A stretch of DNA of 64,000 bases from Chromatiales bacterium (GTDB lineage Bacteria; Pseudomonadota; Gammaproteobacteria; Steroidobacterales; GCA-2729495). Both the position numbers and the translations under genes were made by a program. Location of the stretch: contig NZCC01000023.1 in assembly GCA_002688175.1 (NCBI GenBank), positions 16,592 through 80,591 of the forward strand, given 5' to 3'. Below the pieces are notes generated by a model. That model was not told the DNA's origin and did not search any database. It saw only the letters and a program-made list of their open reading frames with translations. Positions 47,073 to 57,224 of the stretch are shown here, in pieces (position 1 is the stretch's first letter; the number at the start of each line of letters is the position of its first letter).

Positions 47073-48224
47073 GTGAATACCAAGCGGGTCCGGATTCTAC
47101 TGCTGTTAGCGGTTGTCATCGTTGCGATAGCGGTTGCCTGGCAGCTGGCCGGGCGTTCTCAACCGGTGCGTATCGGTGTCATTGCAGTCGAACGTGGCGA
47201 GGTGATGTCCATAGTGTCCAATACGCGTGCCGGTACCGTTGATGCCTGTCGGCGGGCGGGTATGTCGCCGTCACTCGGTGGTCAGATTGCCGAGTTACCG
47301 GTACGCAAAGGGGATGCGGTCAAGACCGGGCAGATCATGCTGGAACTGTGGAATGAAGATCTGCGTGCCGAACTGGAGTTGGCACGACGCGATGTAGTGG
47401 CCAGTCGTGGCCGTATGGATGAAGTTTGTGTGCGCGCAAATGTCGCGATAGATGAGGCGAAACGTCTGACCAGCCTGCTTGCCAGGGGTCTGGCCGCAGA
47501 AGAAGAAACTGACCGTGCCGTCGGCGAATCCCGGGCACGGCAGGCCGGCTGCGCAGCCGCCCGGGATGCAATCAAGGTTAGTGAGGCGCAAGTCGACGTT
47601 GCAACCGCACGGCTTGAGCGTACCTTGCTACGTGCCCCGTTCGATGGCGTTATTGCCGAGATAAACGGTGAACTCGGTGAGTTCGTGACGCCATCTCCGG
47701 TCGGCATTCCGACCCCACCGACCGTCGACCTGATCGATGCCAGTTGCTTATATATAAGTGCGCCGATCGACGAAGTCGATGCACCGGCTGTGCAGGCCGG
47801 GCAGCAGGCATCGATTTCGATGGATGCGTTCCCGGGCCGAAAATTCCCTGGTTTTGTACGCCGGGTTGCCCCCTACGTGCTTGACAGAGAGAAACAGGCG
47901 CGGACGGTCGAGGTCGAAGCGGAGATCAGCAATCTTAATGGGGTCAATACCGACGGGCAGGTCCTGCTGCCGGGTTACAGCGCCGATGTTGAAATCATAC
48001 TGGCGACTCGCGAGAACGTGCTGCGAGTGCCGACCCAGGTCATTCTCGATGGTACGCGAGTATTCGTGCTGGACGGGACGCTGCTTGCCGAGCGCGAAAT
48101 AGAAACCGGTATATCGAGCTGGGAATTCGTAGAAGTCTTGTCCGGACTTGATGAAGGTGAACTCGTTGTGCTGACAGTAGATCGCGAAGGCGTCGTCGAG
48201 GGCGCAACCGCGGTGGTTGAGTAG
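47073..48224 (+). CDS. RND/MacA-type periplasmic adaptor (HlyD family)
   Basis: TM anchor, coiled coil, LLRAPFDGVIAEINGELGEFV; start uncertain (GTG 47073). Confidence 0.88.
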   Translation: MNTKRVRILLLLAVVIVAIAVAWQLAGRSQPVRIGVIAVERGEVMSIVSNTRAGTVDACRRAGMSPSLGGQIAELPVRKGDAVKTGQIMLELWNEDLRAELELARRDVVASRGRMDEVCVRANVAIDEAKRLTSLLARGLAAEEETDRAVGESRARQAGCAAARDAIKVSEAQVDVATARLERTLLRAPFDGVIAEINGELGEFVTPSPVGIPTPPTVDLIDASCLYISAPIDEVDAPAVQAGQQASISMDAFPGRKFPGFVRRVAPYVLDREKQARTVEVEAEISNLNGVNTDGQVLLPGYSADVEIILATRENVLRVPTQVILDGTRVFVLDGTLLAEREIETGISSWEFVEVLSGLDEGELVVLTVDREGVVEGATAVVE

Positions 48225-48244
48225 TAAAAGGCACCTTTGCTGCC

Positions 48245-48916
48245 ATGATTAAACTCGAGGGTCTTTGTCGGGACTTTCAGGTTGGCGACCAGGTTGTTCA
48301 TGCGCTCGATCATATCGATCTGTTGATCAGGCAGAGCGAGTATGTATCCATCATGGGTCCATCCGGTTCCGGCAAATCTACCTTACTGAATATACTGGGC
48401 CTGCTGGATTCTCCTTCTGCGGGCAATTACTGGCTAGATGACATCAGCACAGCGAGCATGAATGATGATGAACTGGCGAGTATTCGTCAGAAGAAAATCG
48501 GTTTTGTATTTCAGTCATTCCACCTCGTGCCACGCATGAACGCGATGGAGAATATCGAACTGCCGATGGTGCTGGCGGGGGTTTTACCGGCGGACCGCCG
48601 TGACAAAGTCGCTGCTGCGCTGGAGCGTGTGGGCCTGACAAAACGGGCTGACCACCGGCCTGATCAATTATCCGGCGGTGAGCGGCAGCGGGTCGCGATT
48701 GCCCGGGCTATTGTCATGCAGCCGATGATTTTGCTCGCTGACGAGCCGACCGGCAATCTTGATAGTCAATCCGGTAAGGAAATTGTTGACCTCATGGAGG
48801 AGTTAAATAATCAGGGTCTGACGCTAATTGTTGTGACCCATGATCCGGCGATCGGTAACCGCGCGCAACGGATGGTGCGGATGGAGGATGGTCGTATTAA
48901 GACCGACATACAGTGA
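48245..48916 (+). CDS. ABC transporter ATP-binding protein (MacB/LolD-type)
   Basis: [40 protein letters not shown]. Confidence 0.96.
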   Translation: MIKLEGLCRDFQVGDQVVHALDHIDLLIRQSEYVSIMGPSGSGKSTLLNILGLLDSPSAGNYWLDDISTASMNDDELASIRQKKIGFVFQSFHLVPRMNAMENIELPMVLAGVLPADRRDKVAAALERVGLTKRADHRPDQLSGGERQRVAIARAIVMQPMILLADEPTGNLDSQSGKEIVDLMEELNNQGLTLIVVTHDPAIGNRAQRMVRMEDGRIKTDIQ

Positions 48917-48929
48917 GTGAGTTCCGGCC

Positions 48930-50144
48930 ATGAGATTTTTTGACTGCAACCGGATTGCGTTCGGTGCCGTGATTCGCTACCCACTACGCACCAGCATGAT
49001 GTTGTTGGCGACATCAATCGGTGTCGGTGCGGTGTTAATGCTGACGGCGCTCGGGGAGTCGGCGCGCGGTTATGTGGGGCAAGCATTCCAGACACTTGGC
49101 ACCAATATCGTTATCGTCATGCCAGGCAGGACCGAAACAGCAGGCACCGCACCGGGTGCCATGGTGGGTACTACCGAGCGTGATCTCACGCTCGATGATG
49201 CTCGTGCGCTGCTGCGCAGCTCGGCGATCCGCTACATTGCTCCGGTCATCGTCGGTTCGTCGGTCGTATCGCAGGGCAACCGGGAACGTGAAACGACGAT
49301 ACTCGGATCTACAGTCGATTTCGCGGCGATCCGGCAATGGACCATGGCACTGGGCGAGTTCCTGCCTAACGTTGATCTGGATCGCGCTTCACCGGTCTGT
49401 GTTATTGGTGATGTGATTCGGACCGAGTTGTTCGGTGATGAACCGCCGATCGGCAAGTGGCTGCGCATCGGTACGCGCCGCTGCCGGGTAACCGGCGTAC
49501 TGGCAGATCAGGGTACCTCCATCATGATTGATGTCGACGAGGTCGTCATCGTACCAGTGAGTTATGCCCAGATGTTATTTGATGTGTCTGGCCTGTTCCG
49601 GATTATTGTTCAGGCTATCGACCGTGAGTCGATGGATCGGGTCAGGCTGGATATCATTCGGACCATCAAGGCACGCCATTACGGCGAAGAAGACATTACG
49701 GTGATCACGCAGGACGCCGTTCTGCGGACATTTGACGGGATTTTCGACACCCTGACCCGGGCACTGGCGGGCATCGCTGCGATCAGCCTGATTGTTGCGG
49801 GGGTACTGATCATGAATGTCATGCTCGTAGCCGTCAGTCAGCGCACACGGGAAGTCGGCCTGCTAAAGGCACTCGGTGCCACGCACCGGCAAATTGTTGC
49901 CTTGTTTCTGACCGAGGCTGCCTTCCTGGCTGTGTTAGGCGGTATTACCGGCCTCTGTTTTGGTTACCTGGTCATCATCGGTGTAAGCGTACTGTACCCG
50001 GAATATATTTTTATGCCGCCGGTCTGGGCCGCTGTCGGTGCGTTCATGGTGGCGCTGATTTGTGGCATCTTCTTCGGCATCTGGCCGGCACGCAAGGCTG
50101 CAGCGCTTGACCCGATTATGGCTTTGGCGGGGCGCCAGTCATGA
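48930..50144 (+). CDS. ABC transporter permease (FtsX/MacB family)
   Basis: MacB periplasmic core and FtsX-like C-terminus (TREVGLLKALGATHRQI). Confidence 0.93.
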   Translation: MRFFDCNRIAFGAVIRYPLRTSMMLLATSIGVGAVLMLTALGESARGYVGQAFQTLGTNIVIVMPGRTETAGTAPGAMVGTTERDLTLDDARALLRSSAIRYIAPVIVGSSVVSQGNRERETTILGSTVDFAAIRQWTMALGEFLPNVDLDRASPVCVIGDVIRTELFGDEPPIGKWLRIGTRRCRVTGVLADQGTSIMIDVDEVVIVPVSYAQMLFDVSGLFRIIVQAIDRESMDRVRLDIIRTIKARHYGEEDITVITQDAVLRTFDGIFDTLTRALAGIAAISLIVAGVLIMNVMLVAVSQRTREVGLLKALGATHRQIVALFLTEAAFLAVLGGITGLCFGYLVIIGVSVLYPEYIFMPPVWAAVGAFMVALICGIFFGIWPARKAAALDPIMALAGRQS

Positions 50145-51343
50145 TCTCCGCTGACCTGATTCGTTTCACCCTGTCTTCAGCTCGTGCGCATCGCCTGCGT
50201 AGCGGGCTGACTGCGCTGGGAATTGGCATCGGTGTTACGGCGGTCGTGTTGCTGACTTCGATCGGTGAGGGTCTGCAGCAATATCTGCTGCGCGAGTTCA
50301 CCCAGTTCGGTACCAATATTATTTCGGTCAGTCCCGGTAAGGCTTCGACCTTTGGTGGATCAATGGCTGCCTCATTCAATTCAACCCGGCCGCTTAGTCT
50401 GGGTGATGCAGAGGCGTTGAGTCGCGTGCCGTTTGTGACTCATTCTGTAGGCACCGTGCAGGGTAACGCTGAAGTGGAGGGCAACGGTCGCTCACGGCGT
50501 ACGATGGTTTCCGGTACGGGTCCATACATGCCCAGGGTCTGGTTGTTCGCTGTGGCTTTGGGCGAGTTCCTGCCGGCAGATGAGGAGTCTGCACCGCGCC
50601 CGTTCGTCGTTCTGGGCAGCAAGGTCCGCGATGAATTATTTGGTACTGCGAATCCACTTGGCGAGCGGATACGCGTGGGTGGCAGCCGTTTTCGTGTCAT
50701 CGGGGTTATGGAGTCGAAAGGCACGGTGCTCGGCTTCGATATGGATGATGCGGTTTACATACCCGTGTTACGTGCTTTTGAGTTGTTTAATAAGGATGGT
50801 CTGGTTGATATCAGCGTGCTGTATGAAGAGTCCGCTTCTGCAGAAGAAGTTGTGGCTGGAATTCGGCGCATGATGATCACCCGGCATGGTGGGGAAGATT
50901 TTACGATTACAACTCAACAACAGATGCTGGATGTGCTCGGTTCGGTGCTTAATATTGTGACGATAGCGGTAGCCGGGCTCGGCGGAATTTCATTGCTGGT
51001 TGGCGGCGTCGGTATTTTTACGATTATGACGATTGCCGTACGCGAGCGAACTTCAGAGATTGGCTTGCTGCGTTCACTCGGTGCAGTGCGAAGGGATGTG
51101 CGGGATATTTTTCTCGGTGAGTCGATTATGCTGGCCGCTCTTGGTGGTGTCGGCGGGGTGATTTTTGGCGGTCTGATTGTTGAGACTACCAAGATTCTGG
51201 TGCCGGCATTACCGTTGAGTTATTCGATTCCCTTTGCGATAGCTGCGGAAACCGTGGCGATCCTGATTGGCCTGTTGGCGGGCGTATTACCGGCGCGGAA
51301 AGCTGCGAATCTGGATCCGGTTGATGCATTGCGTACGGAGTGA
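50141..51343 (+). CDS. ABC transporter permease (FtsX/MacB family)
   Basis: Overlaps previous gene by 4 bp; TSEIGLLRSLGAVRRDVRDIFLGES. Confidence 0.93.
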   Translation: MISADLIRFTLSSARAHRLRSGLTALGIGIGVTAVVLLTSIGEGLQQYLLREFTQFGTNIISVSPGKASTFGGSMAASFNSTRPLSLGDAEALSRVPFVTHSVGTVQGNAEVEGNGRSRRTMVSGTGPYMPRVWLFAVALGEFLPADEESAPRPFVVLGSKVRDELFGTANPLGERIRVGGSRFRVIGVMESKGTVLGFDMDDAVYIPVLRAFELFNKDGLVDISVLYEESASAEEVVAGIRRMMITRHGGEDFTITTQQQMLDVLGSVLNIVTIAVAGLGGISLLVGGVGIFTIMTIAVRERTSEIGLLRSLGAVRRDVRDIFLGESIMLAALGGVGGVIFGGLIVETTKILVPALPLSYSIPFAIAAETVAILIGLLAGVLPARKAANLDPVDALRTE

Positions 51344-51351
51344 TGGGCCTT

Positions 51352-51371
51352 TTTGGTGTCTGACACCAATG
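51352..51371. repeat. Family A palindrome (core 51355-51367)
   Basis: tttggtgtctgacaccaat. Confidence 0.9.
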
Positions 51372-51382
51372 ATTTTGGTTGG

Positions 51383-52615
51383 TCAGGCGGGGTCGGTTCC
51401 GTCTGCGCGGAATTTGCCGGTGCTTAATTGTGCCGTATGTGATTCCCGGGTGATGACCCGGTTACGGCCTTCATCCTTGGTCTGGTAGAGGGCTTCGTCA
51501 GCCATTTGTAAGGCGCCGGCGATGCTACGATCGGTGTCGGGCTGTATGGCTGCGACCCCGATGCTGACAGTGAGATATTGGCCGGTTGGAGAGCTGCCAT
51601 GCGGGATCTTTAATTCCTGGATTGATTTGCGTAACGATTCGGCGATTTTGTGTCCCATCGCGCCATCCTGACCATATAGTGCCAGGATGAATTCTTCGCC
51701 ACCATAACGAGCTGCGAAGTCGAGCGGTCGGCGTTCACTTGAGGCAATGACCCTGGCCACTGAAATAAGAGCATCGTCACCCTTCTGATGGCCATAGTGA
51801 TCGTTGTAAGGCTTGAAGTGGTCAATATCGATGAGCGCAAGGGCTAGCAGTACTTTTTCGCGTCGTGATTGGTGCCAGATAAGCATGATCTGCTGATCAT
51901 AACTGCGTCGGTTGTGGAGTCCGGTCAGTCCATCCAGCTGAGCGAGTTTGGTCAGTTCAGTTGCAAGCTCGTTTACCTCGGCGGATTCAAGAAATAACTG
52001 GCGCATTGCATATTCCAGGTGATAACAGGCCATGGCGCCAATGCCGTTGACCATTATCAGCATTACGACTTCATATCCGGCACGCTGTGCGCTTGGATCG
52101 ATAAAGCCGAAACCAGCAATGTGAGCTGCCGTTACTGTCAGCGCGGTAAGTGCTGCGACCCTGAATCGCAGTCCGAGAATCAACCATATTGAAAAGATCC
52201 ATGCGACTTCAATAGACATAAAAGACGGCATGTTCGGTAAGGTGGGATTAAATACCAGGGAAACAATTACGAAACCGGAGAGGAGTCCGGTCAGTGCAAG
52301 CAGTATCTGGAATAATTTATAGCGATTCGGTAGTGTTGAAACGTACAGTGTGCTGATAACCAGTGGCAAGAGAATGAAACAGTTAAATATCAGCGCAAGT
52401 ATGTTGGGATTATTATTTGACAAGCGCAGAAGTATCATGACCAGCGTCATCATGATCGTAAAACTGGGCATCACGCGGGCGCGACGGGCACTACTCTGCG
52501 AGTAATACTTCCTGAAATCATCTTCCAGCGGTTCAGAAAACCTTAGTCCGCGAAACCCGACGCGGCGCTGTTCGGCAACGGGTGAAGGTAAAAAGGTTGC
52601 TACTTCGATGGTCAT
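51383..52615 (-). CDS. Membrane diguanylate cyclase (GGDEF domain)
   Basis: TM region plus LDGLTGLHNRRSYDQ...ARYGGEEFILAL. Confidence 0.95.
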   Translation of the reverse strand: MTIEVATFLPSPVAEQRRVGFRGLRFSEPLEDDFRKYYSQSSARRARVMPSFTIMMTLVMILLRLSNNNPNILALIFNCFILLPLVISTLYVSTLPNRYKLFQILLALTGLLSGFVIVSLVFNPTLPNMPSFMSIEVAWIFSIWLILGLRFRVAALTALTVTAAHIAGFGFIDPSAQRAGYEVVMLIMVNGIGAMACYHLEYAMRQLFLESAEVNELATELTKLAQLDGLTGLHNRRSYDQQIMLIWHQSRREKVLLALALIDIDHFKPYNDHYGHQKGDDALISVARVIASSERRPLDFAARYGGEEFILALYGQDGAMGHKIAESLRKSIQELKIPHGSSPTGQYLTVSIGVAAIQPDTDRSIAGALQMADEALYQTKDEGRNRVITRESHTAQLSTGKFRADGTDPA

Positions 52616-52914
52616 AGTTGACCCTGATAATCTCTGGCGCCTTGTATAACCACTAAATATAGGGGTTCCGGGCTTATGGGGGGTTATGCTGGGTCACAGT
52701 TTGTGAGACTGACGGGGAAGCGGTCGGTCAGGGGCTTCCGAGTCTTTTTGTGGGCGGATATTCCCATCTTGAGTCCCGCCAATACGCTACAGAAAGGGCG
52801 TTAAGGTTTCAGAGGGGTTACCTGACAAAAATGCCGCCCAGTGTACTCCTGTCAATCGTGGCTAAAGGCCACTGGAAATACACTGACGCGTAAATGGTTG
52901 CAATTAAAGGTGTG

Positions 52915-52951
52915 CAGTGGTGCCTGACTTTTCAGTTGTCAGGCACCACTG
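52915..52951. repeat. Long perfect hairpin related to family A
   Basis: CAGTGGTGCCTGAC-ttttcagtt-GTCAGGCACCACTG, 14-bp perfect arms. Confidence 0.8.
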
Positions 52952-52965
52952 CCACAGTTGCCGGG

Positions 52966-54165
52966 TTATGCGGTGGCTTCCTGATCGCGATCAATTTTGC
53001 CTTCGATCAGGGGTATTGTATCCAGTACCCAGTTACCGGAAGTTTTTCTCCCCGGCGAGGGGATTGTGTAGGCTGAATCTATACCGTTCTTTTCATTGAA
53101 AGCATCGGTATCGATGCGCCAGCCATTGTTATCAAATTTCTGCAGCCACTGACGATAGGCCAGGATGGCTTTGTCGGCGGGCATCATCACTTCCCTGGTA
53201 TTTGTCATCGGCGTTAGACGTGGCGTGACTTCAAGAAGAATATCAATATCCTGTTTGGCGATAATCTTGTTACGTGCATGGATGGCCGCATCTTTTTCCG
53301 GGTCCAGCATGAAGTTACGCATGTTGAGAAAGAAAATCCGTGTTTTGTTTTCAGTTACGGGTTGCTCAAAAAAGTATTGCCGAAACATTTTTTCCGGTGT
53401 CAGGGTGATGTAGGTTGCCATGGCATTAGGGCCATAAGTTCCACCGCCCGGGCGAATCAATGACCGTTCGGTTTTTTCTTTGCCCCACGGTGTTCCGCCC
53501 TTGGCAGTTTCGTGATCGGACTGCGGCAACGGCGGAGTATCCATGGTGACATTGAACCAGAAACCCCAGCCCTGACGGTGGTCTTCAGTGTCATACTCGC
53601 GGACCCGGTAGGTGTCGCGATACTTGCCGGCATGGCCGTGGGTTGGATGGACGAACTCATTGTGAGCCGGATCCAGGCCATTTTCCATTGATCGCTCGTA
53701 GTTATAGTCAACTTCAAGAACCAGTATTTCATTCGCGTGCCAGCCTTCCTGGCCATATTCTTCAACATTCAGTAATGGTGGGCGTTCTTCCTCGGATAAA
53801 TCGCCGAGGAATGCAAATACGATGCCGTATTTTTCTTCTACCGGGTATGAATCGACTTTAGCGCGCGGGGGTGTTTTGGTTCCGTATCCGATCGACGGAA
53901 TGTTGGCGCACTCTCCGTCACCGTTAAATTCCCAACCGTGATAGGGGCAAACGACACAGCCGTCGATTATTCGTGGTGCGCTGCCCATGGACCATGCACC
54001 GCCCAGTGAAGCACCGCGGTGGACGCAGGTGTCGCTCAAAACACGGGCTTTGCCATCCGCATCGCGAAAGGCGACGAGGTTAACGCCCAGAACCTTGGCC
54101 CTCTCGGGGGTATCTATACCGAGGTCTTCACTTTTTACAATGGGGTACCAAAAATTGATATACAT
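52966..54165 (-). CDS. Rieske [2Fe-2S] ring-hydroxylating oxygenase
   Basis: CVHRGASLGGAW...CVVCPYHGWEF; ENGLDPAHNEFVHP. Confidence 0.93.
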   Translation of the reverse strand: MYINFWYPIVKSEDLGIDTPERAKVLGVNLVAFRDADGKARVLSDTCVHRGASLGGAWSMGSAPRIIDGCVVCPYHGWEFNGDGECANIPSIGYGTKTPPRAKVDSYPVEEKYGIVFAFLGDLSEEERPPLLNVEEYGQEGWHANEILVLEVDYNYERSMENGLDPAHNEFVHPTHGHAGKYRDTYRVREYDTEDHRQGWGFWFNVTMDTPPLPQSDHETAKGGTPWGKEKTERSLIRPGGGTYGPNAMATYITLTPEKMFRQYFFEQPVTENKTRIFFLNMRNFMLDPEKDAAIHARNKIIAKQDIDILLEVTPRLTPMTNTREVMMPADKAILAYRQWLQKFDNNGWRIDTDAFNEKNGIDSAYTIPSPGRKTSGNWVLDTIPLIEGKIDRDQEATA

Positions 54166-54355
54166 GACATCTCTCCTGCGAATGGCTTATTCTTTATCTG
54201 TCTGGGAACACCTTAGCGTAGCAAGGTCAACACGCCAAGTTCTACCCGTATATACGCCTATATGACTGGAATTGGCAGACAAGCAAGGGGTAAACGGGCC
54301 ATTTGATCGTATCAGGTTTAGCGCTTTGTCCACTCTTTGGTTTGGAGAAATACCA

Positions 54356-55504
54356 ATGAAAAGCCTCATTTGTTATCTGTACCCTTTGCTGCTCTGTGGC
54401 GTATTGCTGACCGGCTGTGGTCCGGCCGAGAACCGAAGTGCGGTCCAGGCCAATAGTCAGGATATGGAACCGGTTCCGCAACTGGTGCGGGCTGACGGTT
54501 CCTATCCCACCCGGCCTCTCGAGAAAGATACGATTGTCGTCAAGGTTATTCAGAATGGCGTGACCAATTTGCAGGAATCTGCAACAGTCGAAGCGGGGCT
54601 CAGGGAGAATCTTGAGCACATGATCAGGCTCGCGAAGCAGGCCTGCAGCGAAGGGGGCAAACCGGATTTTCTCCTCTATAACGAGTTTCCCTTAACCGGA
54701 TATTCAACCGGTACACGGGAGGAGAAGCTTAAATTTACGTTGCAGATACCCGGACCGGAGACGGAGCGGTTAGGGGAGGTTGCCAGGGAGTGTGATACCT
54801 ACATAATTTTCGGCAGCTACGCTCAGGATGCAGACTGGCCAGGGCATATACTCAGCATTAACACTGTCATCGGCAGAGACGGCAAGATCGAACAGAAGTT
54901 CTGGAAGACCCGGAACATCAAACGCCTCTCTCCGGGTATCGAGATTCCGACTACTACGATTGAAAGTGTGCGTGACAAGTATCGGGCCCGCTATGGAATT
55001 GAAGCCGAATTCCCGGTGCTGCAAACAGAATTCGGTAACATTGCCGTCAGCACTGTGCAGCTCGATCCATTTGTCTTTGCCGCTTTTAGTATGCGTGGTG
55101 TCGAGATCATGTTCCGCACGGCAACACTTTTTTCACCCATCGATGTCAAGGCAACGGCCCTGTACAACAATTTCTACTCAGCCATGTCGAACATTATCTT
55201 TCCTGCCGACAGTGAAGCTGCCGCGTTCGGCGGCAAGTCTCTTATCGTCGGGCCGCGAGGACAGGTTCTGGCTGAAGACCCGAGTAATAACGAGGGCATT
55301 ATCGAAGCGGAAATTCCGATCGCCGAGCTCAGGAAGAACCGCCGTATCCCACGGTTCCCGTTGCAGGTGGTGGCACCGGTGTTTGCGCAGTTTCAGCAGG
55401 AAGCACCTCTGAATCATATGGATATACCCGCCGAGCAGTTGCCGAAGACCCGCGAGGAAATGAAAGCATTACTCGATAACGTGAGTCGCTGGCTGAATGA
55501 GTGA
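54356..55504 (+). CDS. Nitrilase/carbon-nitrogen hydrolase-like lipoprotein, apparently without catalytic Cys
   Basis: Lipobox LTGC; YNEFPLTGYS (Glu), KFWKTRN (Lys), but IAVSTVQLDPFVFAAFSMRGVEIMFR where the Cys is expected. Confidence 0.75.
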   Translation: MKSLICYLYPLLLCGVLLTGCGPAENRSAVQANSQDMEPVPQLVRADGSYPTRPLEKDTIVVKVIQNGVTNLQESATVEAGLRENLEHMIRLAKQACSEGGKPDFLLYNEFPLTGYSTGTREEKLKFTLQIPGPETERLGEVARECDTYIIFGSYAQDADWPGHILSINTVIGRDGKIEQKFWKTRNIKRLSPGIEIPTTTIESVRDKYRARYGIEAEFPVLQTEFGNIAVSTVQLDPFVFAAFSMRGVEIMFRTATLFSPIDVKATALYNNFYSAMSNIIFPADSEAAAFGGKSLIVGPRGQVLAEDPSNNEGIIEAEIPIAELRKNRRIPRFPLQVVAPVFAQFQQEAPLNHMDIPAEQLPKTREEMKALLDNVSRWLNE

Positions 55505-55530
55505 TGTGGATACCCGGGCCGTATGCGGGT

Positions 55531-55887
55531 CTAGTCAATCCTGAAGTGGCGCAAGCCGAAGTAGGTGGCAAGGGCGACCAGGTGATAAAGAATAAATCCA
55601 CGCAGCATAATCAGTTGTGATGGTTCGATGACAAACCAGTCGGGAACCAGGCTGAACAGCAGGATCTCGGAGATTGCCGCAATAAAAAATGCGTATAGGC
55701 CCCAGGATTTTTGTTGCCATAAACCCATGGCAGCAATCGTATCTACGATGCCGTAAAGAATATCGCTGAGTTGCCACGAAAGCGGCGCTTCCAGAAAAGG
55801 TGTGCGGCCGAATCCAAGGATGCTGCCTATGTGTAATACTGCTGCGAAAGCATAGATGATCGCCAGGATGCGCAGGAATATCTTCAT
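55531..55887 (-). CDS. Small 4-TM membrane protein
   Basis: Complete hydrophobic ORF. Confidence 0.65.
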   Translation of the reverse strand: MKIFLRILAIIYAFAAVLHIGSILGFGRTPFLEAPLSWQLSDILYGIVDTIAAMGLWQQKSWGLYAFFIAAISEILLFSLVPDWFVIEPSQLIMLRGFILYHLVALATYFGLRHFRID

Positions 55888-55906
55888 CGTATATTAAGGC
55901 TAAAAA

Positions 55907-56168
55907 TTATTTAGCCAGTACAAGGATTTTTTCAGTAAATTCCTGTGCCGAGTGAATGCCCTGTATGCGTTCGGCAACCGAGCCATCTCGTGCCAGCAGG
56001 TAGCTGGTCGGCAGTGATAGCACCGTCTCCACCAACAGCGATTTCAGGACTGATAGCGCGCCGACCTGCATCGCTGATGCGTTGCCCGTCCGCCTGTGCA
56101 ACCGTGGAAATGACCAGTAAGCTAATCAGCAGTGCATAACGCCACAGAAAAACAGTGATTGTATTCAT
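55907..56168 (-). pseudogene. Remnant of a TlpA/thioredoxin-like protein
   Basis: Signal peptide MNTITVFLWRYALLISLLVISTVAQA in one frame and LPTSYLLARDGSVAERIQGIHSAQEFTEKILVLAK in another; CxxC region missing. Confidence 0.5.
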
Positions 56169-56187
56169 GAGCGTCCCCGGAATATCT

Positions 56188-56583
56188 TTACTTCTCAACG
56201 GATTCTACCTGCCCGATGTCTTCCACCCACTGGCTGAATCCGCCACCCATATGACTGACATTTTCAAATCCCATTTTTCTGACCGTCTGTGCGGCCAATG
56301 CAGATCTCAGGCCCAGGGCGCAGTGAAAGATGATTTCCTCTGCCTGGTCAAAGAAATCTTTGTAATAAGGGCTGTCCGGGTCAATCCAGAATTCAAGCAG
56401 CCCACGCGGCACATTGATTGAGCCGGCAATTTTGCCTTCCTTTTTTAACTCCCGGTAATCGCGAACATCGATCAGCAGCACGTCTTCTTTGCCGATACGC
56501 TCATTGACTTCTCCGGGCGTTAACGTTTCTATTTCACGCTCGGCCCGCGCAACCAGTTCTTTGCTGCCCAACTTCAGTTTCAT
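56188..56583 (-). CDS. Rhodanese-like domain protein
   Basis: LLIDVRDYRELKKEGKIAGSINVPRG; active-site loop CALGLRSA. Confidence 0.9.
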   Translation of the reverse strand: MKLKLGSKELVARAEREIETLTPGEVNERIGKEDVLLIDVRDYRELKKEGKIAGSINVPRGLLEFWIDPDSPYYKDFFDQAEEIIFHCALGLRSALAAQTVRKMGFENVSHMGGGFSQWVEDIGQVESVEK

Positions 56584-56613
56584 CTCGGGTTTTCCTGTAC
56601 GTGGTTAGGGTAA

Positions 56614-57222
56614 TTATTTTATCGCCTGAATTGTTTTTACGATGTCTATAAATATGTGATTGACGGCGGTAACTGTAAAACCAGCGGCTTTGACGTTGGC
56701 AACGGTATCGCGATCCAGTTCCGGACCAAAGCGGCTGGCCAGCGGGGTCATGAGTTTCATCATTATGCTGAACGGAAACAGCCGGCTGCCGGTGTGTTCG
56801 AACATATGTAGTTCGCCGCCTGGTTTGAGGACGCGACGGAGTGCCTGCAACCCTTCAATGGGCCTCGGTACCGAACAGAAGGAGCAGGAAGTGAAGACCT
56901 GGTCGAATGTATCCGGTTGGAACTCCAGATCATGCACATCCATGACCTGTGCCGATATAGAACCCTGGTAGGCAGCGATGCGTTTCCCGGCTAATGCGAT
57001 CATCTTCGGGCTGATATCGATTGCCGTGATGTCACGGTCGGCAGGAAAACAACAGATGTCGAGACCGGTGCCCAGTGCCATGAACAGGATCTTCGCATCG
57101 GGTTTCATGTGTGAGAATATCTTTAACTTAGCTGGCCTCCAGCGCCACTCGGGGCCGTATGAAGACATCAGGTCGAAGTTGGCTGCAGCCTTGTCCCATT
57201 TTCTTTGAGTTGCGGTATCCAT
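56614..57222 (-). CDS. Class I SAM-dependent methyltransferase
   Basis: KILFMALGTGLDICCFPADRDITAIDISPKMIALA; LRRVLKPGGELHMFEH. Confidence 0.88.
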   Translation of the reverse strand: MDTATQRKWDKAAANFDLMSSYGPEWRWRPAKLKIFSHMKPDAKILFMALGTGLDICCFPADRDITAIDISPKMIALAGKRIAAYQGSISAQVMDVHDLEFQPDTFDQVFTSCSFCSVPRPIEGLQALRRVLKPGGELHMFEHTGSRLFPFSIMMKLMTPLASRFGPELDRDTVANVKAAGFTVTAVNHIFIDIVKTIQAIK

Positions 57223-57224
57223 GT

